From the NCBI GenBank assembly GCA_916988195.3, contig CAKASQ030000028.1, positions 146,123 through 210,122 of the forward strand: a stretch of DNA of 64,000 nt, given 5' to 3'. Both the position numbers and the translations under genes were made by a program. Positions 7,481-17,420 of the stretch are shown piece by piece. The stretch is from Oscillospiraceae bacterium (GTDB taxonomy: Bacteria > Bacillota > Clostridia > Oscillospirales > Oscillospiraceae). Each line of letters opens with the position of its first letter. Positions within the stretch are counted from its first letter, which is position 1. The notes beneath the pieces were generated by a model. It searched no databases, was not told where the DNA came from, and saw only the letters and a program-made list of their open reading frames with translations.

Positions 7481-8488
7481 ATGAGCAAGCTCGTGATCCC
7501 GCAGGGATATCGCGCGCCGCTGTCCACGTACGAAATGCAGCGCGCCATTGAATTCATCAAAAGCAATTTTCAGGTCAATCTGGGCAATGCGCTGAATCTG
7601 CGCAGAGTGTCCGCGCCCCTTTTTGTGGAGGAGAATTCCGGCCTGAATGACAACTTAAATGGGTATGAGCGGCCGGTGGGCTTCGACATTCCGGACGTTG
7701 GGGTAAACGCGCAGGTCGTGCATTCGCTGGCCAAGTGGAAGCGCCTGGCGCTCAAGCGCTATGAGTTTAACCCCGGCAAGGGACTTTTCACCGACATGAA
7801 CGCCATCCGCCGTGACGAGGAGGTCGACAACCTCCACTCCGTCTACGTCGACCAGTGGGACTGGGAAAAGGTCATCACGCGAGAGGACCGGGACGTTTCC
7901 TATCTCAAGCGCACCGTGCGCGACATCGTGGGCGCGGTCTGCGAGACGAACGACGCGCTCGGTGTCGCCTTCCCGAGCCTTCACACGAAGCTCGACCGCG
8001 ACGTGTTCTTCATCACCACGCAGGAGCTTGAAGACCTGTATCCCGACAAGACCCCCAAGGAGCGCGAGAACGCGATCCTTCGCGAGCACCACAGCGTGTT
8101 TCTCATGCAGATCGGCGGCAAGCTGAAGTCCGGCAAGCCGCACGACGGCAGAGCGCCGGACTACGACGACTGGGCGCTCAACGGCGATATTCTGATGTGG
8201 AACCCGGTTCTCGAGTGCGCGTTCGAAATTTCCTCCATGGGCATCCGCGTCGACGAAGAGAGCCTCGCGCGTCAGCTGAAGCTTGCCGGCTGCGAGGAGC
8301 GCGCAGAGCTTCCGTTCCACAAGATGCTGCTGAACGGCGAGCTGCCCCTTACCATCGGCGGCGGCATTGGCCAGAGCCGTCTTTGCATGCTCATGATCGG
8401 CACCTGCCACATCGGCGAGGTGCAGTCGAGCCTCTGGGATGAAAACACGCGCGACACTTGCCAAAAGGCCGGCATTATGTTACTCTAA
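7481..8488 (+). CDS. asnA: Aspartate-ammonia ligase (asparagine synthetase A)
   Basis: The protein has 335 residues, matching AsnA (about 330). This class-II synthetase-like enzyme makes asparagine from aspartate, ATP and ammonia. Visible hallmarks are GLNDNLNGYERPVGFDI near the N-terminus, the conserved SVYVDQWDWEK, and the motif-3 region GGGIGQSRLCMLM near residue 300. The ATG follows AGAAAGGAGCCC at good spacing. It is followed after 39 bp by asnS, so the operon makes free Asn and charges it to tRNA. AsnA uses ammonia, unlike the glutamine-dependent AsnB, which fits a gut anaerobe. Confidence 0.97.
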   Translation: MSKLVIPQGYRAPLSTYEMQRAIEFIKSNFQVNLGNALNLRRVSAPLFVEENSGLNDNLNGYERPVGFDIPDVGVNAQVVHSLAKWKRLALKRYEFNPGKGLFTDMNAIRRDEEVDNLHSVYVDQWDWEKVITREDRDVSYLKRTVRDIVGAVCETNDALGVAFPSLHTKLDRDVFFITTQELEDLYPDKTPKERENAILREHHSVFLMQIGGKLKSGKPHDGRAPDYDDWALNGDILMWNPVLECAFEISSMGIRVDEESLARQLKLAGCEERAELPFHKMLLNGELPLTIGGGIGQSRLCMLMIGTCHIGEVQSSLWDENTRDTCQKAGIMLL

Positions 8489-8533
8489 GATGAAATATAC
8501 CGGCCTTCCGGCCGCAGAAAGAGGAAATTGACC

Positions 8534-9931
<1,398 letters not shown>

Positions 9932-9943
9932 TATGTTTCCCAA

Positions 9944-9977
9944 AGCCGGAAGACAGCCTGTCTTCCGGCTTTTCCTT
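9944..9977 (+). terminator. Intrinsic terminator of asnA-asnS
   Basis: Stem AGCCGGAAGACA / TGTCTTCCGGCT with a 3-nt loop, followed by TTTCCTTT. Confidence 0.9.
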
Positions 9978-9978
9978 T

Positions 9979-10084
9979 CGTAGGGACGGACGCGGCTTTC
10001 CGTCCTTTGGCAGTACGAATTCGCCGAAGATTTTCATAAAACCGGGATTTTTCTGCGGGCGGACAGAGGCGTCCGCCCCTACAG
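9979..10084. repeat. Palindromic 'CGTAGGGG' dispersed repeat, full copy A
   Basis: The left end, CGTAGGGACGGACGCGGC.. with a self-complementary CGGACG..CGTCC arm, and the right end, ..GGCGTCCGCCCCTAC, form two hairpins and are inverted relative to each other. They enclose a core with GAATTCGCCGAAGATTTT and AAAACCGGGATTTTTCTGC. The same layout and core recur at 24.53 and 49.09 kb. The rest of 10085-10380 holds no recognisable gene; it is AT-rich and leads into the liv promoter. Confidence 0.7.
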
Positions 10085-10386
10085 AATTTCCGAAAATCTT
10101 CTGTTTCTGCGCAGGGGAAGTGCGTCAAAAATCCTGTATAAGCGGACATACGTCGCGGGTAGAAGGACGCGGGATTGGAGGATTTTCGGCAAAAGTCTAT
10201 GTATCGCGGACGAACGTTGTTCATATGTAGTCTCGCGTGCATTTTGCCCAATCAATTTTTGAACTATTTTCGTTGCAAATCCTTCATTTTCTATAATTTT
10301 TTATGCTATTTCCTGCTTTTTTACATTTTGAACAGGTCGCGGACATAATTCGGACATAATTTTTACAAAAAATGATAAGATTCTTC

Positions 10387-10415
10387 TTGCTTTTTTGCGC
10401 GCTTGCCGCTATAAT
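10387..10415 (+). promoter_or_regulatory. Promoter of the first liv binding-protein gene
   Basis: TTGCTT (10387-10392), a 17-nt spacer and TATAAT (10410-10415). The arrangement TTGC-T-TTTTGC...GC-TATAAT is shared with the promoter of the second copy at 12.05 kb, suggesting that promoter and gene were duplicated together. Confidence 0.75.
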
Positions 10416-10479
10416 TGGGAGCATAATTTAGTTCGCGTACAGTTGTCTTTGATACGTGGACATTTCAGGAGGAATGAAT

Positions 10480-11757
10480 ATGAAAAAGCTGATCGCATTA
10501 TTGCTTTGCGTTCTGATGGTACTCAGCGTCTTCGCAGGCTGCGCGAGCCAGAGCGCGCCCGCATCGTCTGAGAGCAGTGCGGAAGCATCCGCTCCCGCCG
10601 CTTCCGAAGAAACTGCCTCTTCTGAGGAAGCCGCTTCTTCTGAGGAAGCTGCTCCCGCTTCTTCCGGCGACAAGGTCGTCAAGATCGGCGTCTTTGAGCC
10701 GCAGACCGGCGACAACGGCGCTGGCGGCAAACAGGAGATTCTCGGCATGCAGTATGCCAACTACGTACAGCCCACCGTGGAAATCGGCGGCGAGACGTAC
10801 GATGTGAAGCTCGAGATCGTCGACAACCGCACGACGGCGGAAAACGGCCCCTCGGCTGCTTCCGAGCTTATGAACCGCGGCGTATCGATCGTCCTCGGCT
10901 CCTACGGCTCCGGCGTATCGATCGCGGGCGGCTCGGTCTTCCAGGAAGCCGGTGTTCCGGCCATCGGCGTGACCTGCACCAACCCGCAGGTGACCTCCGA
11001 TTGCAGCGTCTACTATAGAATCTGCTTCCTCGATCCGTTCCAGGGCACCGTCCTTGCGAACTATGCATTCAAGGAGCTCGGCGTTACCACCGCTTACACG
11101 CTGGCGATGCTCGGCTCGGACTACGATCAGGGTCTGGTCTACTACTTCACTGAAGCGTTTAAGGCGCTCGGCGGCGAGGTCGTCTCCGAGGACTTCCCCG
11201 AAGGCAACGCAAACTTCGTTTCCTACATCAACAACGCCAAGTCGGCAAACGCGGGCGTTATCTTCGCCCCGGTCTCCACGAACTATGCGCAGCTGATCAT
11301 TGAGGCTGCCAGCGCGCAGGGCTTTGAGGGTCACCTCCTCGGCTCCGATACGTGGGACAACAACATGGTCATCGAGTCCGCCAAGGGCAAGAGCGTCAAC
11401 GTCGAAATCACGACCTTCTATCAGGAGGGCGGCGCACCTGAGTTCGACTCCGGCATCAAGGCGTGGATGAACGAAAATTCCGACGCGCTGACCAACAACG
11501 GCGGCAACGACATGGTCTCCGCTGTGACGGCAATGGGCTACGACGCATACTTCGTTGCACTCGAAGCCATTAAGGCGGCCGGCTCCACCGACCCCGCAGC
11601 CGTGCTCGCAGCGCTTCCCGGCGTGAGCTACAGCGGCGTTTCGGGTCTGATTGAATTTGATGAGATCGGCGACGCAAAGCGCGACGCGGCCTACATCAAA
11701 TCGGCCAACACCGAATCCGGCGAATGGGAGTTCGTGAAGGTTCAGGGCATCGAGTAA
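10480..11757 (+). CDS. Branched-chain amino-acid ABC transporter substrate-binding lipoprotein (LivJ/K type), copy 1
   Basis: The ATG at 10480 was chosen because AGGAGG sits 7 nt upstream; an ATG at 10474 is too close. The 425-residue protein starts with a lipoprotein signal (KKLIALLLCVLMV...VFAGC, lipobox Cys about residue 23), then an Ala/Ser/Glu linker, then a type-I periplasmic-binding fold: VKIGVFEPQTGDNGAGGKQ, RTTAENGPSAASELMNRGV, GSYGSGVSIAGGSVFQEAGV, and a Tyr- and Asp-rich second lobe. It captures the amino acid outside the cell for LivHMGF. It is the first of two tandem paralogues and has its own promoter and terminator, so it can be expressed independently of the permease genes. 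Confidence 0.92.
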   Translation: MKKLIALLLCVLMVLSVFAGCASQSAPASSESSAEASAPAASEETASSEEAASSEEAAPASSGDKVVKIGVFEPQTGDNGAGGKQEILGMQYANYVQPTVEIGGETYDVKLEIVDNRTTAENGPSAASELMNRGVSIVLGSYGSGVSIAGGSVFQEAGVPAIGVTCTNPQVTSDCSVYYRICFLDPFQGTVLANYAFKELGVTTAYTLAMLGSDYDQGLVYYFTEAFKALGGEVVSEDFPEGNANFVSYINNAKSANAGVIFAPVSTNYAQLIIEAASAQGFEGHLLGSDTWDNNMVIESAKGKSVNVEITTFYQEGGAPEFDSGIKAWMNENSDALTNNGGNDMVSAVTAMGYDAYFVALEAIKAAGSTDPAAVLAALPGVSYSGVSGLIEFDEIGDAKRDAAYIKSANTESGEWEFVKVQGIE

Positions 11758-11805
11758 GCTGTTAAGCACGTTAAGATCTTTCCCCGCGAGAAAAAATGCA
11801 GCACC

Positions 11806-11844
11806 CCCGGCAGGGTACGCGCCCTGCCGGGTCTTCCCTTTTTC
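11806..11844 (+). terminator. Terminator after the first liv binding protein
   Basis: Stem CCCGGCAGGG / CCCTGCCGGG with a 6-nt loop, followed by TCTTCCCTTTTT. Confidence 0.88.
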
Positions 11845-12053
11845 GTGATTTTGTACGGCGTACGTTTTGTGGACTTTCTGCGCGGAACAAGGACAGTTTT
11901 ATAGAAAAATTCCGAAATTTTAGAAGGTTTCCTGAAAATTTATTGGATTTTGTTTGGGAATTTTTTGCGAAGTTTTCCGGATTTTTGCTATATAAAAAAC
12001 ACGTAAGTCTATCTATTTTTGCGCATATTCCAGCAAAACGCACAAAATAGCGC

Positions 12054-12082
12054 TTGCCTTTTTGCAATTGATTGGCTATAAT
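12054..12082 (+). promoter_or_regulatory. Promoter of the second liv binding-protein gene
   Basis: TTGCCT (12054-12059), a 17-nt spacer and TATAAT (12077-12082). It lies in an AT-rich 300-bp intergenic stretch that holds nothing else I can identify. Confidence 0.75.
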
Positions 12083-12140
12083 AATAAAACCGCCTGGGGT
12101 CTACCCATCGCGGACAGTTTTGTAAGGAGGATCACGTTTC

Positions 12141-13382
12141 ATGAAAAAGACCATCGCATTGCTTCTTTGCCTCTGCATGCTGGCCTGCCTGTTCGTTGGC
12201 TGCGCCAGTACGTCCACCACAGAAAAACCGACCTCTGAGACCACAACCACTGAGACCACAGCTTCCGAAACCACGACTGCCGCATCCGGCAACAAGGTTC
12301 TGAAGGTTGGTATCTTCGAGCCGCTGACCGGCGACAATGGCGCTGGCGGCAAGCAGGAAACGCTCGGCGCGCAGTACGGCAACTTCGTCCAGCCGACCAT
12401 CGAAATTGGCGGCGAAACCTACGACATCCAGCTTGAGATTGTCGACAACCGCACGACCGCTGAAAATGGCCCGTCGGCCGCTTCCGAGCTCGTCAACCGC
12501 GGCGTTTCCGTCGTTCTCGGCTCCTACGGCTCCGGCGTTTCCATGGCCGGCGGCAAGGTTTTTGAAGAAGCCGGCATCCCGGCCATTGGCATTGGCTGCA
12601 CCAACCCGCAGGTCACGTCCGACTGCTCGGTCTACTTCCGCGTCTGCTTCCTCGATCCGTTCCAGGGCACCGTTCATGCGAACTACGCCTTTAAGGAAAT
12701 GGGCGCAACGAAGGCCTACACGCTGGCCATGCTCGGCTCTGACTACGATCAGGGTCTGGTATACTACTTCTCTGAGGCCTTTAAGGGTCTCGGCGGTGAG
12801 GTTGTCTCCGAGGACTTCCCCGAGGGCAACGCAAACTTCGTTTCCTACATCAATAACGCCATGGCCGACGGCGCGGACGTTATCTTCTGCCCCGTTTCCA
12901 CCAACTACGCACAGCTGATCATTGAGGCCGCCGCCGCGCAGGGCTTCAAGGGCGCGATCCTCGGCACCGACACCGTCGATAACAACATGGTGCTCGAGTC
13001 CGCCAAGGGCAAGGACGTCCGCCTGCTCGTCACCACCTTCTATCAGGAAGGCGGCTCGCCGGAATTTGACGCGGGCATCAAGCAGTGGCTGAACGACAAT
13101 CCCGACATGATGACCAACAACGGCGGCAATGACGTCGTTGCCGGCGTGACCGCGATGGGCTATGACGCATACTTCACCGCCCTCGAGGCCGTCAAGGCTG
13201 CCGATTCCACCGACCCCGCCGCCATCTTGGCCGCGCTTCCCGGCGTGCACTATGAAGGCGTCACGGGCGTAATCGAATTTGACGACATTGGCGATGCCAA
13301 GCGCGACGCTGCCTACATCAAGGAAGCCAACACCGAAACCGGCGCATGGGAATTCGTCGCCGTCCAGACTGTCGAGCAGTAA
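12141..13382 (+). CDS. Branched-chain amino-acid ABC transporter substrate-binding lipoprotein, copy 2
   Basis: The protein has 413 residues, begins with the signal MKKTIALLLCLCMLACLFVG and then the lipid Cys (VGCAS), and continues with a Thr/Glu-rich linker (residues 27-50). The mature part is nearly the same as copy 1: VLKVGIFEPLTGDNGAGGKQ, GSYGSGVSMAGGKVFEEAGI, TNPQVTSDCSVYFRVCFLDP and GSDYDQGLVYYFSEAFKGLGG. The most different parts are the linker and a few ligand-lobe positions (for example GTDTVDNNMV against GSDTWDNNMV in copy 1), which could alter substrate preference. It has a TAAGGAGGATC ribosome-binding site and its own promoter. The permease genes start 334 bp downstream, after a structured repeat. 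Confidence 0.92.
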   Translation: MKKTIALLLCLCMLACLFVGCASTSTTEKPTSETTTTETTASETTTAASGNKVLKVGIFEPLTGDNGAGGKQETLGAQYGNFVQPTIEIGGETYDIQLEIVDNRTTAENGPSAASELVNRGVSVVLGSYGSGVSMAGGKVFEEAGIPAIGIGCTNPQVTSDCSVYFRVCFLDPFQGTVHANYAFKEMGATKAYTLAMLGSDYDQGLVYYFSEAFKGLGGEVVSEDFPEGNANFVSYINNAMADGADVIFCPVSTNYAQLIIEAAAAQGFKGAILGTDTVDNNMVLESAKGKDVRLLVTTFYQEGGSPEFDAGIKQWLNDNPDMMTNNGGNDVVAGVTAMGYDAYFTALEAVKAADSTDPAAILAALPGVHYEGVTGVIEFDDIGDAKRDAAYIKEANTETGAWEFVAVQTVEQ

Positions 13383-13452
13383 TTCTCAGCTGTAAATCAA
13401 ACAGTTTTTTCACGGCTCTGGCGGGGGCGACCCCACCAGAGCCAATCCCAAG

Positions 13453-13632
13453 CCTCGCAGAGTTTCGCCATCCGCAGATGGCAAAATGAATTAAAAATTA
13501 TTTTATCTGGCGGCTCCGCCGACCGGAAAAATACATCTCACCTCGCAAGTGTAGAAATTTTGCGCAGTGCGCAAAATTTATGCGCGCAGTCGAGGTGCAA
13601 TCCCTTTCCAGCAAAAGCCCCGCTTTTGCTGG
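13453..13632. repeat. Structured intergenic repeat family R1, copy 1 (possible structured RNA)
   Basis: This element of about 180 nt, between the second binding protein and livH, is found three times in the window (also 19510-19695 and 62131-62306). In order it has: hairpin I, TTTCGCCATC CGCA GATGGCAAAA; hairpin II, GGCGG CTC CGCC; an outer stem CACCTCG/CGAGGTG that encloses hairpin III, AAATTTTGCGC AGT GCGCAAAATTT, plus the conserved words CAAGTGT and ATGCGCGCAGT; and hairpin IV, CCAGCAAAAGC CCC GCTTTTGCTGG. Between copies the paired arms change together. Here it lies where it could set the ratio of binding protein to permease. Orientation and function are unknown. Confidence 0.75.
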
Positions 13633-13716
13633 CTCTCGTAGGATACGGGAAGCTGTGCCGCAGCCTTTGCGGTAGAGCCTCCATGATCCTTCAATCTAAT
13701 CAGGAGGTTCCGAACT

Positions 13717-14595
13717 ATGCAAGGGCTGCTCCCCTATGTCATCAACGGCATTTCCGCAGGCGGTCAGTACGCGCTCATTGCCATCGGCTACACGCTGGTC
13801 TATGGTATCTTGCGGCTGATCAACTTCGCCCACGGCGATGTCTTCATGGTCGCAGGCCTCATTATGGTCTATGCGTCCGCCTCGCTGCCGATGGTCCTGG
13901 CGATTCCGCTGGTGCTCATCCTGACAGCACTGCTCGGCTTCGTCATTGAGCGCGCCGCCTACAAGCCGCTGCGCTCTGCGCCGAGAATGTCCCTGATGGT
14001 CTCCGCCATCGGCGTGAGCTATCTCATCCAGAACCTTGCGTTCTATCTGACCGGCGGTCTTCCCCAGCCGGTAACCAACCCCATTCCGTGGGTTTCCGAC
14101 ATGATTACCGTCTTCGGCGCGCAGACCAAGCGCGTCACGCTCGTCACCCCGGTTCTGACCATTTTACTGGTAGCCGTTCTCGTGTGGCTGACCAAGAAGA
14201 CGAAAATCGGTATGGCCATGCGCGCAGCCTCCAAGGATTTTGAGACGGCGCAGCTTATGGGCATCAAGATCAACTCCGTCATTTCCTTCACGTTCGTCAT
14301 CGGCTCGTTCCTGGCGGCCGTCGGCGCATTGCTTTACTTCACGAACTACCCCAACGTGGCCATCACCTCCGGCGGTATGCCGGGTCTGAAGGCGTTCGTC
14401 GCGGCGGTCTTCGGCGGCATCGGCTCGATTCCGGGCGCGGTCGTCGGCGCGTTCATCATCGGTCTGTGCGAGGAGCTGATCAAGGGCATCGGCTACTCCA
14501 CGTTCTCCGACGCGTTCACGTTCGTGATCCTGATCGTCGTTCTGTGCGTCAAGCCGACGGGTCTGTTCGGTGAGAAAGCCACCGACAAGGTCTGA
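13717..14595 (+). CDS. livH: Branched-chain amino-acid ABC transporter permease LivH
   Basis: The 292-residue inner-membrane protein has about eight hydrophobic segments and opens with the typical LivH N-terminus LLPYVINGISAGGQYALIAI and GYTLVYGILRLINFAHGD. The permease EAA-like region includes ASKDFETAQLMGIKIN, and the C-terminus GIGSIPGAVVGAFIIGL is a family signature. Start ATG follows CAGGAGGTTCCG. It is the first of four closely packed genes (livH-livM-livG-livF) that together make the membrane channel and its ATPases for branched-chain amino-acid uptake. It lies 334 bp after the second binding-protein gene, with structured repeat R1 in the gap. Confidence 0.95.
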   Translation: MQGLLPYVINGISAGGQYALIAIGYTLVYGILRLINFAHGDVFMVAGLIMVYASASLPMVLAIPLVLILTALLGFVIERAAYKPLRSAPRMSLMVSAIGVSYLIQNLAFYLTGGLPQPVTNPIPWVSDMITVFGAQTKRVTLVTPVLTILLVAVLVWLTKKTKIGMAMRAASKDFETAQLMGIKINSVISFTFVIGSFLAAVGALLYFTNYPNVAITSGGMPGLKAFVAAVFGGIGSIPGAVVGAFIIGLCEELIKGIGYSTFSDAFTFVILIVVLCVKPTGLFGEKATDKV

Positions 14596-14608
14596 GGAGG
14601 TGCCGGAT

Positions 14609-15724
14609 ATGAAAAAGAACAACAAGCGCGAATCCATCATCATTGCGGTGATCCTGCTCGTCGTCTTGGCCGTCGCGTTCTATCTCGACGCAAAGCTTCC
14701 GAGCTACCATATTGCGATCAAAGTCATCAAAAAAGCGGCCGTGTATTCGCTCGTGGCAGTCTCCATGAACCTGCTCAACGGCTTTACGGGTCTGTTTTCC
14801 CTCGGTCAGGCGGGCTTCATGCTCCTTGGCGCATACGCCTATGCCGTTCTGAGCATCCCCGTCGACAAGCGCGCGGGCGTGTATCAGTACTTTAACGGCG
14901 GCATTGTGAAGTTCTCGCTTCCCGAGGTCTTCTCCGGTATTCTGGGGCAGAACGTGGGCTCCGTGGTCGGTATGATCGTGGCGCTCATGATCGGCGGCCT
15001 CATTGCGGCGCTCGTTGCGTACCTGATTGGTCTGCCGGTCCTTCGTCTGAAGTCCGACTATCTGGCCATCGCGACGCTGGGCTTTGCCGAGATCGTACGT
15101 GCGTTCTTCCAGTGGAACGCACTGGGCCCGCTCACGAACGGCTCGAACCTTTTAAAGAGCTACCCCGATCTTGGCGGCGCTAGCTCGTACTTAATTCTGA
15201 TTGGCCTGTTCATCGCCATCATTTTGCTGCTCGTGAATTCGACCTACGGACGCGCCTTCAAGGCCATCCGTGACGATGAGATCGCGGCAGAGGCCATGGG
15301 CATCAACCTCGCGCACCACAAGCGCCTGGCATTCATCATCTCATCCTTCTTCGCAGGTGTCGGCGGCGGTATGCTGGCCATGTACATGGGCACGGTGCAG
15401 GCGCTCTCGTTTAAGAGCACGATGACCTATGAAATCCTGCTCATCGTCGTCATCGGCGGCATCGGCTCGATCACGGGCTCCGTCATCACGAGCTTTTTGT
15501 ACATCGCGAGCCTCGAGTGGTTGCTGCGCGGTCTCGATTCCGGCGAGTTCCTCGGCATCCAGGCGCCGGGCCTCTTTAAAAACGGCTTCCGTATGGCGGT
15601 CGTCTCCGTCATCATCATGTGCGTCGTCCTGTTCTTCCGCAAGGGCATCATGGGCGACCGCGAGCTGTCCGATCTATTAAAAAGCAAAAAGCACACATCG
15701 AAGGGAGGCGCGCGCAATGGCTGA
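14609..15724 (+). CDS. livM: Branched-chain amino-acid ABC transporter permease LivM
   Basis: The start at ATG 14609, behind GAGGAGGTGCCGG, gives 371 residues; earlier codons in frame lie inside livH. The protein has a basic N-terminus, then around ten membrane segments. Typical LivM landmarks are MNLLNGFTGLFSLGQAGFML, LPVLRLKSDYLAIATLGFAE, the cytoplasmic coupling loop AFKAIRDDEIAAEAMGIN, and IGGIGSITGSVITSFLY near the end. It pairs with LivH to form the translocation pore. A longer periplasmic insertion around residues 95-125 (YQYFNGGIVKFSLPEVFSG) is common in Clostridia homologues. Its stop overlaps livG by 8 nt. Confidence 0.95.
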   Translation: MKKNNKRESIIIAVILLVVLAVAFYLDAKLPSYHIAIKVIKKAAVYSLVAVSMNLLNGFTGLFSLGQAGFMLLGAYAYAVLSIPVDKRAGVYQYFNGGIVKFSLPEVFSGILGQNVGSVVGMIVALMIGGLIAALVAYLIGLPVLRLKSDYLAIATLGFAEIVRAFFQWNALGPLTNGSNLLKSYPDLGGASSYLILIGLFIAIILLLVNSTYGRAFKAIRDDEIAAEAMGINLAHHKRLAFIISSFFAGVGGGMLAMYMGTVQALSFKSTMTYEILLIVVIGGIGSITGSVITSFLYIASLEWLLRGLDSGEFLGIQAPGLFKNGFRMAVVSVIIMCVVLFFRKGIMGDRELSDLLKSKKHTSKGGARNG

Positions 15725-16559
15725 ATCGGTTCTGCACGTTGAAAACGTCACCATGCAGTTCGGCGGCGTTGTAGCCGTCAACAACCTCTCGATGGATATC
15801 TATGAGGGCGAAATCGTCGCGCTCATCGGCCCGAACGGCGCGGGCAAAACGACCGCGTTCAACTGCATCACGGGCGTCTATGAGCCCACGAACGGCAAGG
15901 TCGAGTTCTGCGGCAAGACGATCGTCGAAAATCACCCGCAGGGCAAGATGAAAAAGCTCTACGCGGGCGACAGCAAGGAGCTCTATCCGCACGTCGTCTC
16001 GCACACCCCGGACTACATCACGAAGATGGGCATTGCAAGAACGTTCCAGAACATCCGCCTGTTTAAGTCCATGACGGTGTTCGATAACGTTCTCACGGCG
16101 ATGCACCTGCGCAAGACCTCGAACGTGTTCTCGGCGACGTTCCGCCTGAACCGCAAAGAGGAGCTGGCGCAGCGCGAAAAGACGCTCGAGCTTCTCAAAA
16201 TCGTCGGACTCGACGAGCTAAAAGACGAACTCGCCACCTCCCTTCCCTACGGCAAGCAGCGCCGTCTTGAGATTGCGCGCGCGCTTGCGACCGACCCGAA
16301 GCTTCTGCTTCTCGACGAGCCGGCCGCCGGCATGAACCCGCAGGAGACGGAGGAGCTGACCGCGTTCATCCGCGAGATCCGCGCGCAGTTTGGGCTCACC
16401 ATCTTCCTCATCGAGCACCACATGAACCTGGTCATGGACATTTCCGACCGGATCTACGTCATCGACTTTGGCCGTCAGATCGCCGCGGGCGTTCCGGCAG
16501 AAATTCAGAACGATCAGCGCGTCATCGACGCATATTTGGGGGTGGACGAGGATGGCTAA
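15717..16559 (+). CDS. livG: Branched-chain amino-acid ABC transporter ATPase LivG
   Basis: The protein has 280 residues. Walker A is IGPNGAGKTTAFNCI (about residues 37-51), the signature helix is SLPYGKQRRLEIARAL, Walker B is LLLLDEPAAGMNP, and the switch His lies in FLIEHHMNLVM. PYGKQRRLEIARAL and AAGMNPQET are specific for LivG rather than LivF. There is an insertion of about 25 residues (PQGKMKKLYAGDSKELYP), as in other Clostridia LivG. It powers amino-acid import from the cytoplasmic side of LivHM. Its ATG overlaps the livM stop, and its own stop overlaps the livF start by 8 nt, showing tight translational coupling. Confidence 0.96.
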   Translation: MAESVLHVENVTMQFGGVVAVNNLSMDIYEGEIVALIGPNGAGKTTAFNCITGVYEPTNGKVEFCGKTIVENHPQGKMKKLYAGDSKELYPHVVSHTPDYITKMGIARTFQNIRLFKSMTVFDNVLTAMHLRKTSNVFSATFRLNRKEELAQREKTLELLKIVGLDELKDELATSLPYGKQRRLEIARALATDPKLLLLDEPAAGMNPQETEELTAFIREIRAQFGLTIFLIEHHMNLVMDISDRIYVIDFGRQIAAGVPAEIQNDQRVIDAYLGVDEDG

Positions 16560-17265
16560 TATTCTGGAAATCAAGAACCTTGTCGTCTCCTACGGCGGCA
16601 TTGAGGCCGTCAAAGGTATCGACCTGACGGTTGAAGAGGGCAAGATTGTGACCCTCGTCGGCTCGAACGGCGCAGGCAAGTCCACGACGCTCAAATCCAT
16701 TGCGGGCTTAGTGAAACCCAAGTCCGGCGACATTCTCTTTAACGGCCAGAGTTTGCTTGGCAAGTCGACCGACCAGATCGTCTCGACCGGCGTGACCCTC
16801 GTTCCCGAAGGACGGCGCGTGTTTGCGAACCTCACGGTCGAAGAGAACCTTCGCATCGGCGCGTACCTTCGCAAGGACTCCATCAAAGAGGACATGGAGG
16901 AGGTCTACAAGCTCTTCCCCCGCCTCAAAGAGCGCGAGTGGCAGCTGGCAGGCACACTCTCCGGCGGCGAGCAGCAGATGCTGGCAGTCGGAAGAGCCCT
17001 CATGGCAAAGCCGAGGCTCGTCATGATGGATGAGCCGTCGCTGGGCTTAGCGCCTCTGGTCGTCAAGGGTATCTTTGAGATCATCAAGGAGATCAACCGC
17101 CAGGGCATTACCGTTCTTCTCATCGAGCAGAACGCGAACATGGCACTCAAGACCGCCGACTGGGCCTACGTCATGCAGACCGGCACGATCCTCATGCAGG
17201 GCGAGGGCAAGGAGCTTCTCGAAAATGAGGAGGTCAAGGCTGCGTACCTCGGCAAGGCAAAGTAA
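16552..17265 (+). CDS. livF: Branched-chain amino-acid ABC transporter ATPase LivF
   Basis: The start at ATG 16552 (MANILEIKNLVVSYGG) gives 237 residues, the standard LivF size. Walker A is VGSNGAGKSTTLKSI, then VPEGRRVFANLTVEENL (a LivF hallmark), the signature LSGGEQQMLAVGRAL, Walker B LVMMDEPSLGLAP, and LLIEQNANMALKTADWAYVM. It forms the ATPase pair with LivG. It is last in the livHMGF set and is followed 10 nt later by a strong terminator. Confidence 0.97.
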   Translation: MANILEIKNLVVSYGGIEAVKGIDLTVEEGKIVTLVGSNGAGKSTTLKSIAGLVKPKSGDILFNGQSLLGKSTDQIVSTGVTLVPEGRRVFANLTVEENLRIGAYLRKDSIKEDMEEVYKLFPRLKEREWQLAGTLSGGEQQMLAVGRALMAKPRLVMMDEPSLGLAPLVVKGIFEIIKEINRQGITVLLIEQNANMALKTADWAYVMQTGTILMQGEGKELLENEEVKAAYLGKAK

Positions 17266-17275
17266 ATTTCAGGCA

Positions 17276-17313
17276 AAAACTCCGCCGCACGGCTTGTGCG
17301 GCGGAGTTTTTCT
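17276..17313 (+). terminator. Terminator of the liv operon
   Basis: Stem AACTCCGCCGCAC / GTGCGGCGGAGTT with loop GGCTT, then TTTTCTG. The AAAAA on the left arm side could help termination from the other strand. Confidence 0.92.
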
Positions 17314-17353
17314 GCCATTGGACGGGAAATCGTATCAATCGCGACTTCGGGGC

Positions 17354-17382
17354 TTGGATTTCGGAATATCATATGATATAAT
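17354..17382 (+). promoter_or_regulatory. Promoter of the DEAD-box helicase gene
   Basis: TTGGAT (17354-17359), a 17-nt spacer and TATAAT (17377-17382), 38 nt before the ATG at 17421. Confidence 0.65.
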
Positions 17383-17420
17383 AAAAAAAATTGCGATTTT
17401 TCAGAAAAGAGACGAAACAC

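Noticed and set aside
11926..11940. CodY-box-like word GGTTTCCTGAAAATT upstream of the second liv binding protein
   Set aside because: Three mismatches of 15 to AATTTTCNGAAAATT in a very AT-rich stretch; too weak to call.
10498..13250. Long minus-strand frames opposite both liv binding proteins
   Set aside because: Mirror translations of paralogues; their mutual likeness comes from the real genes on the plus strand.
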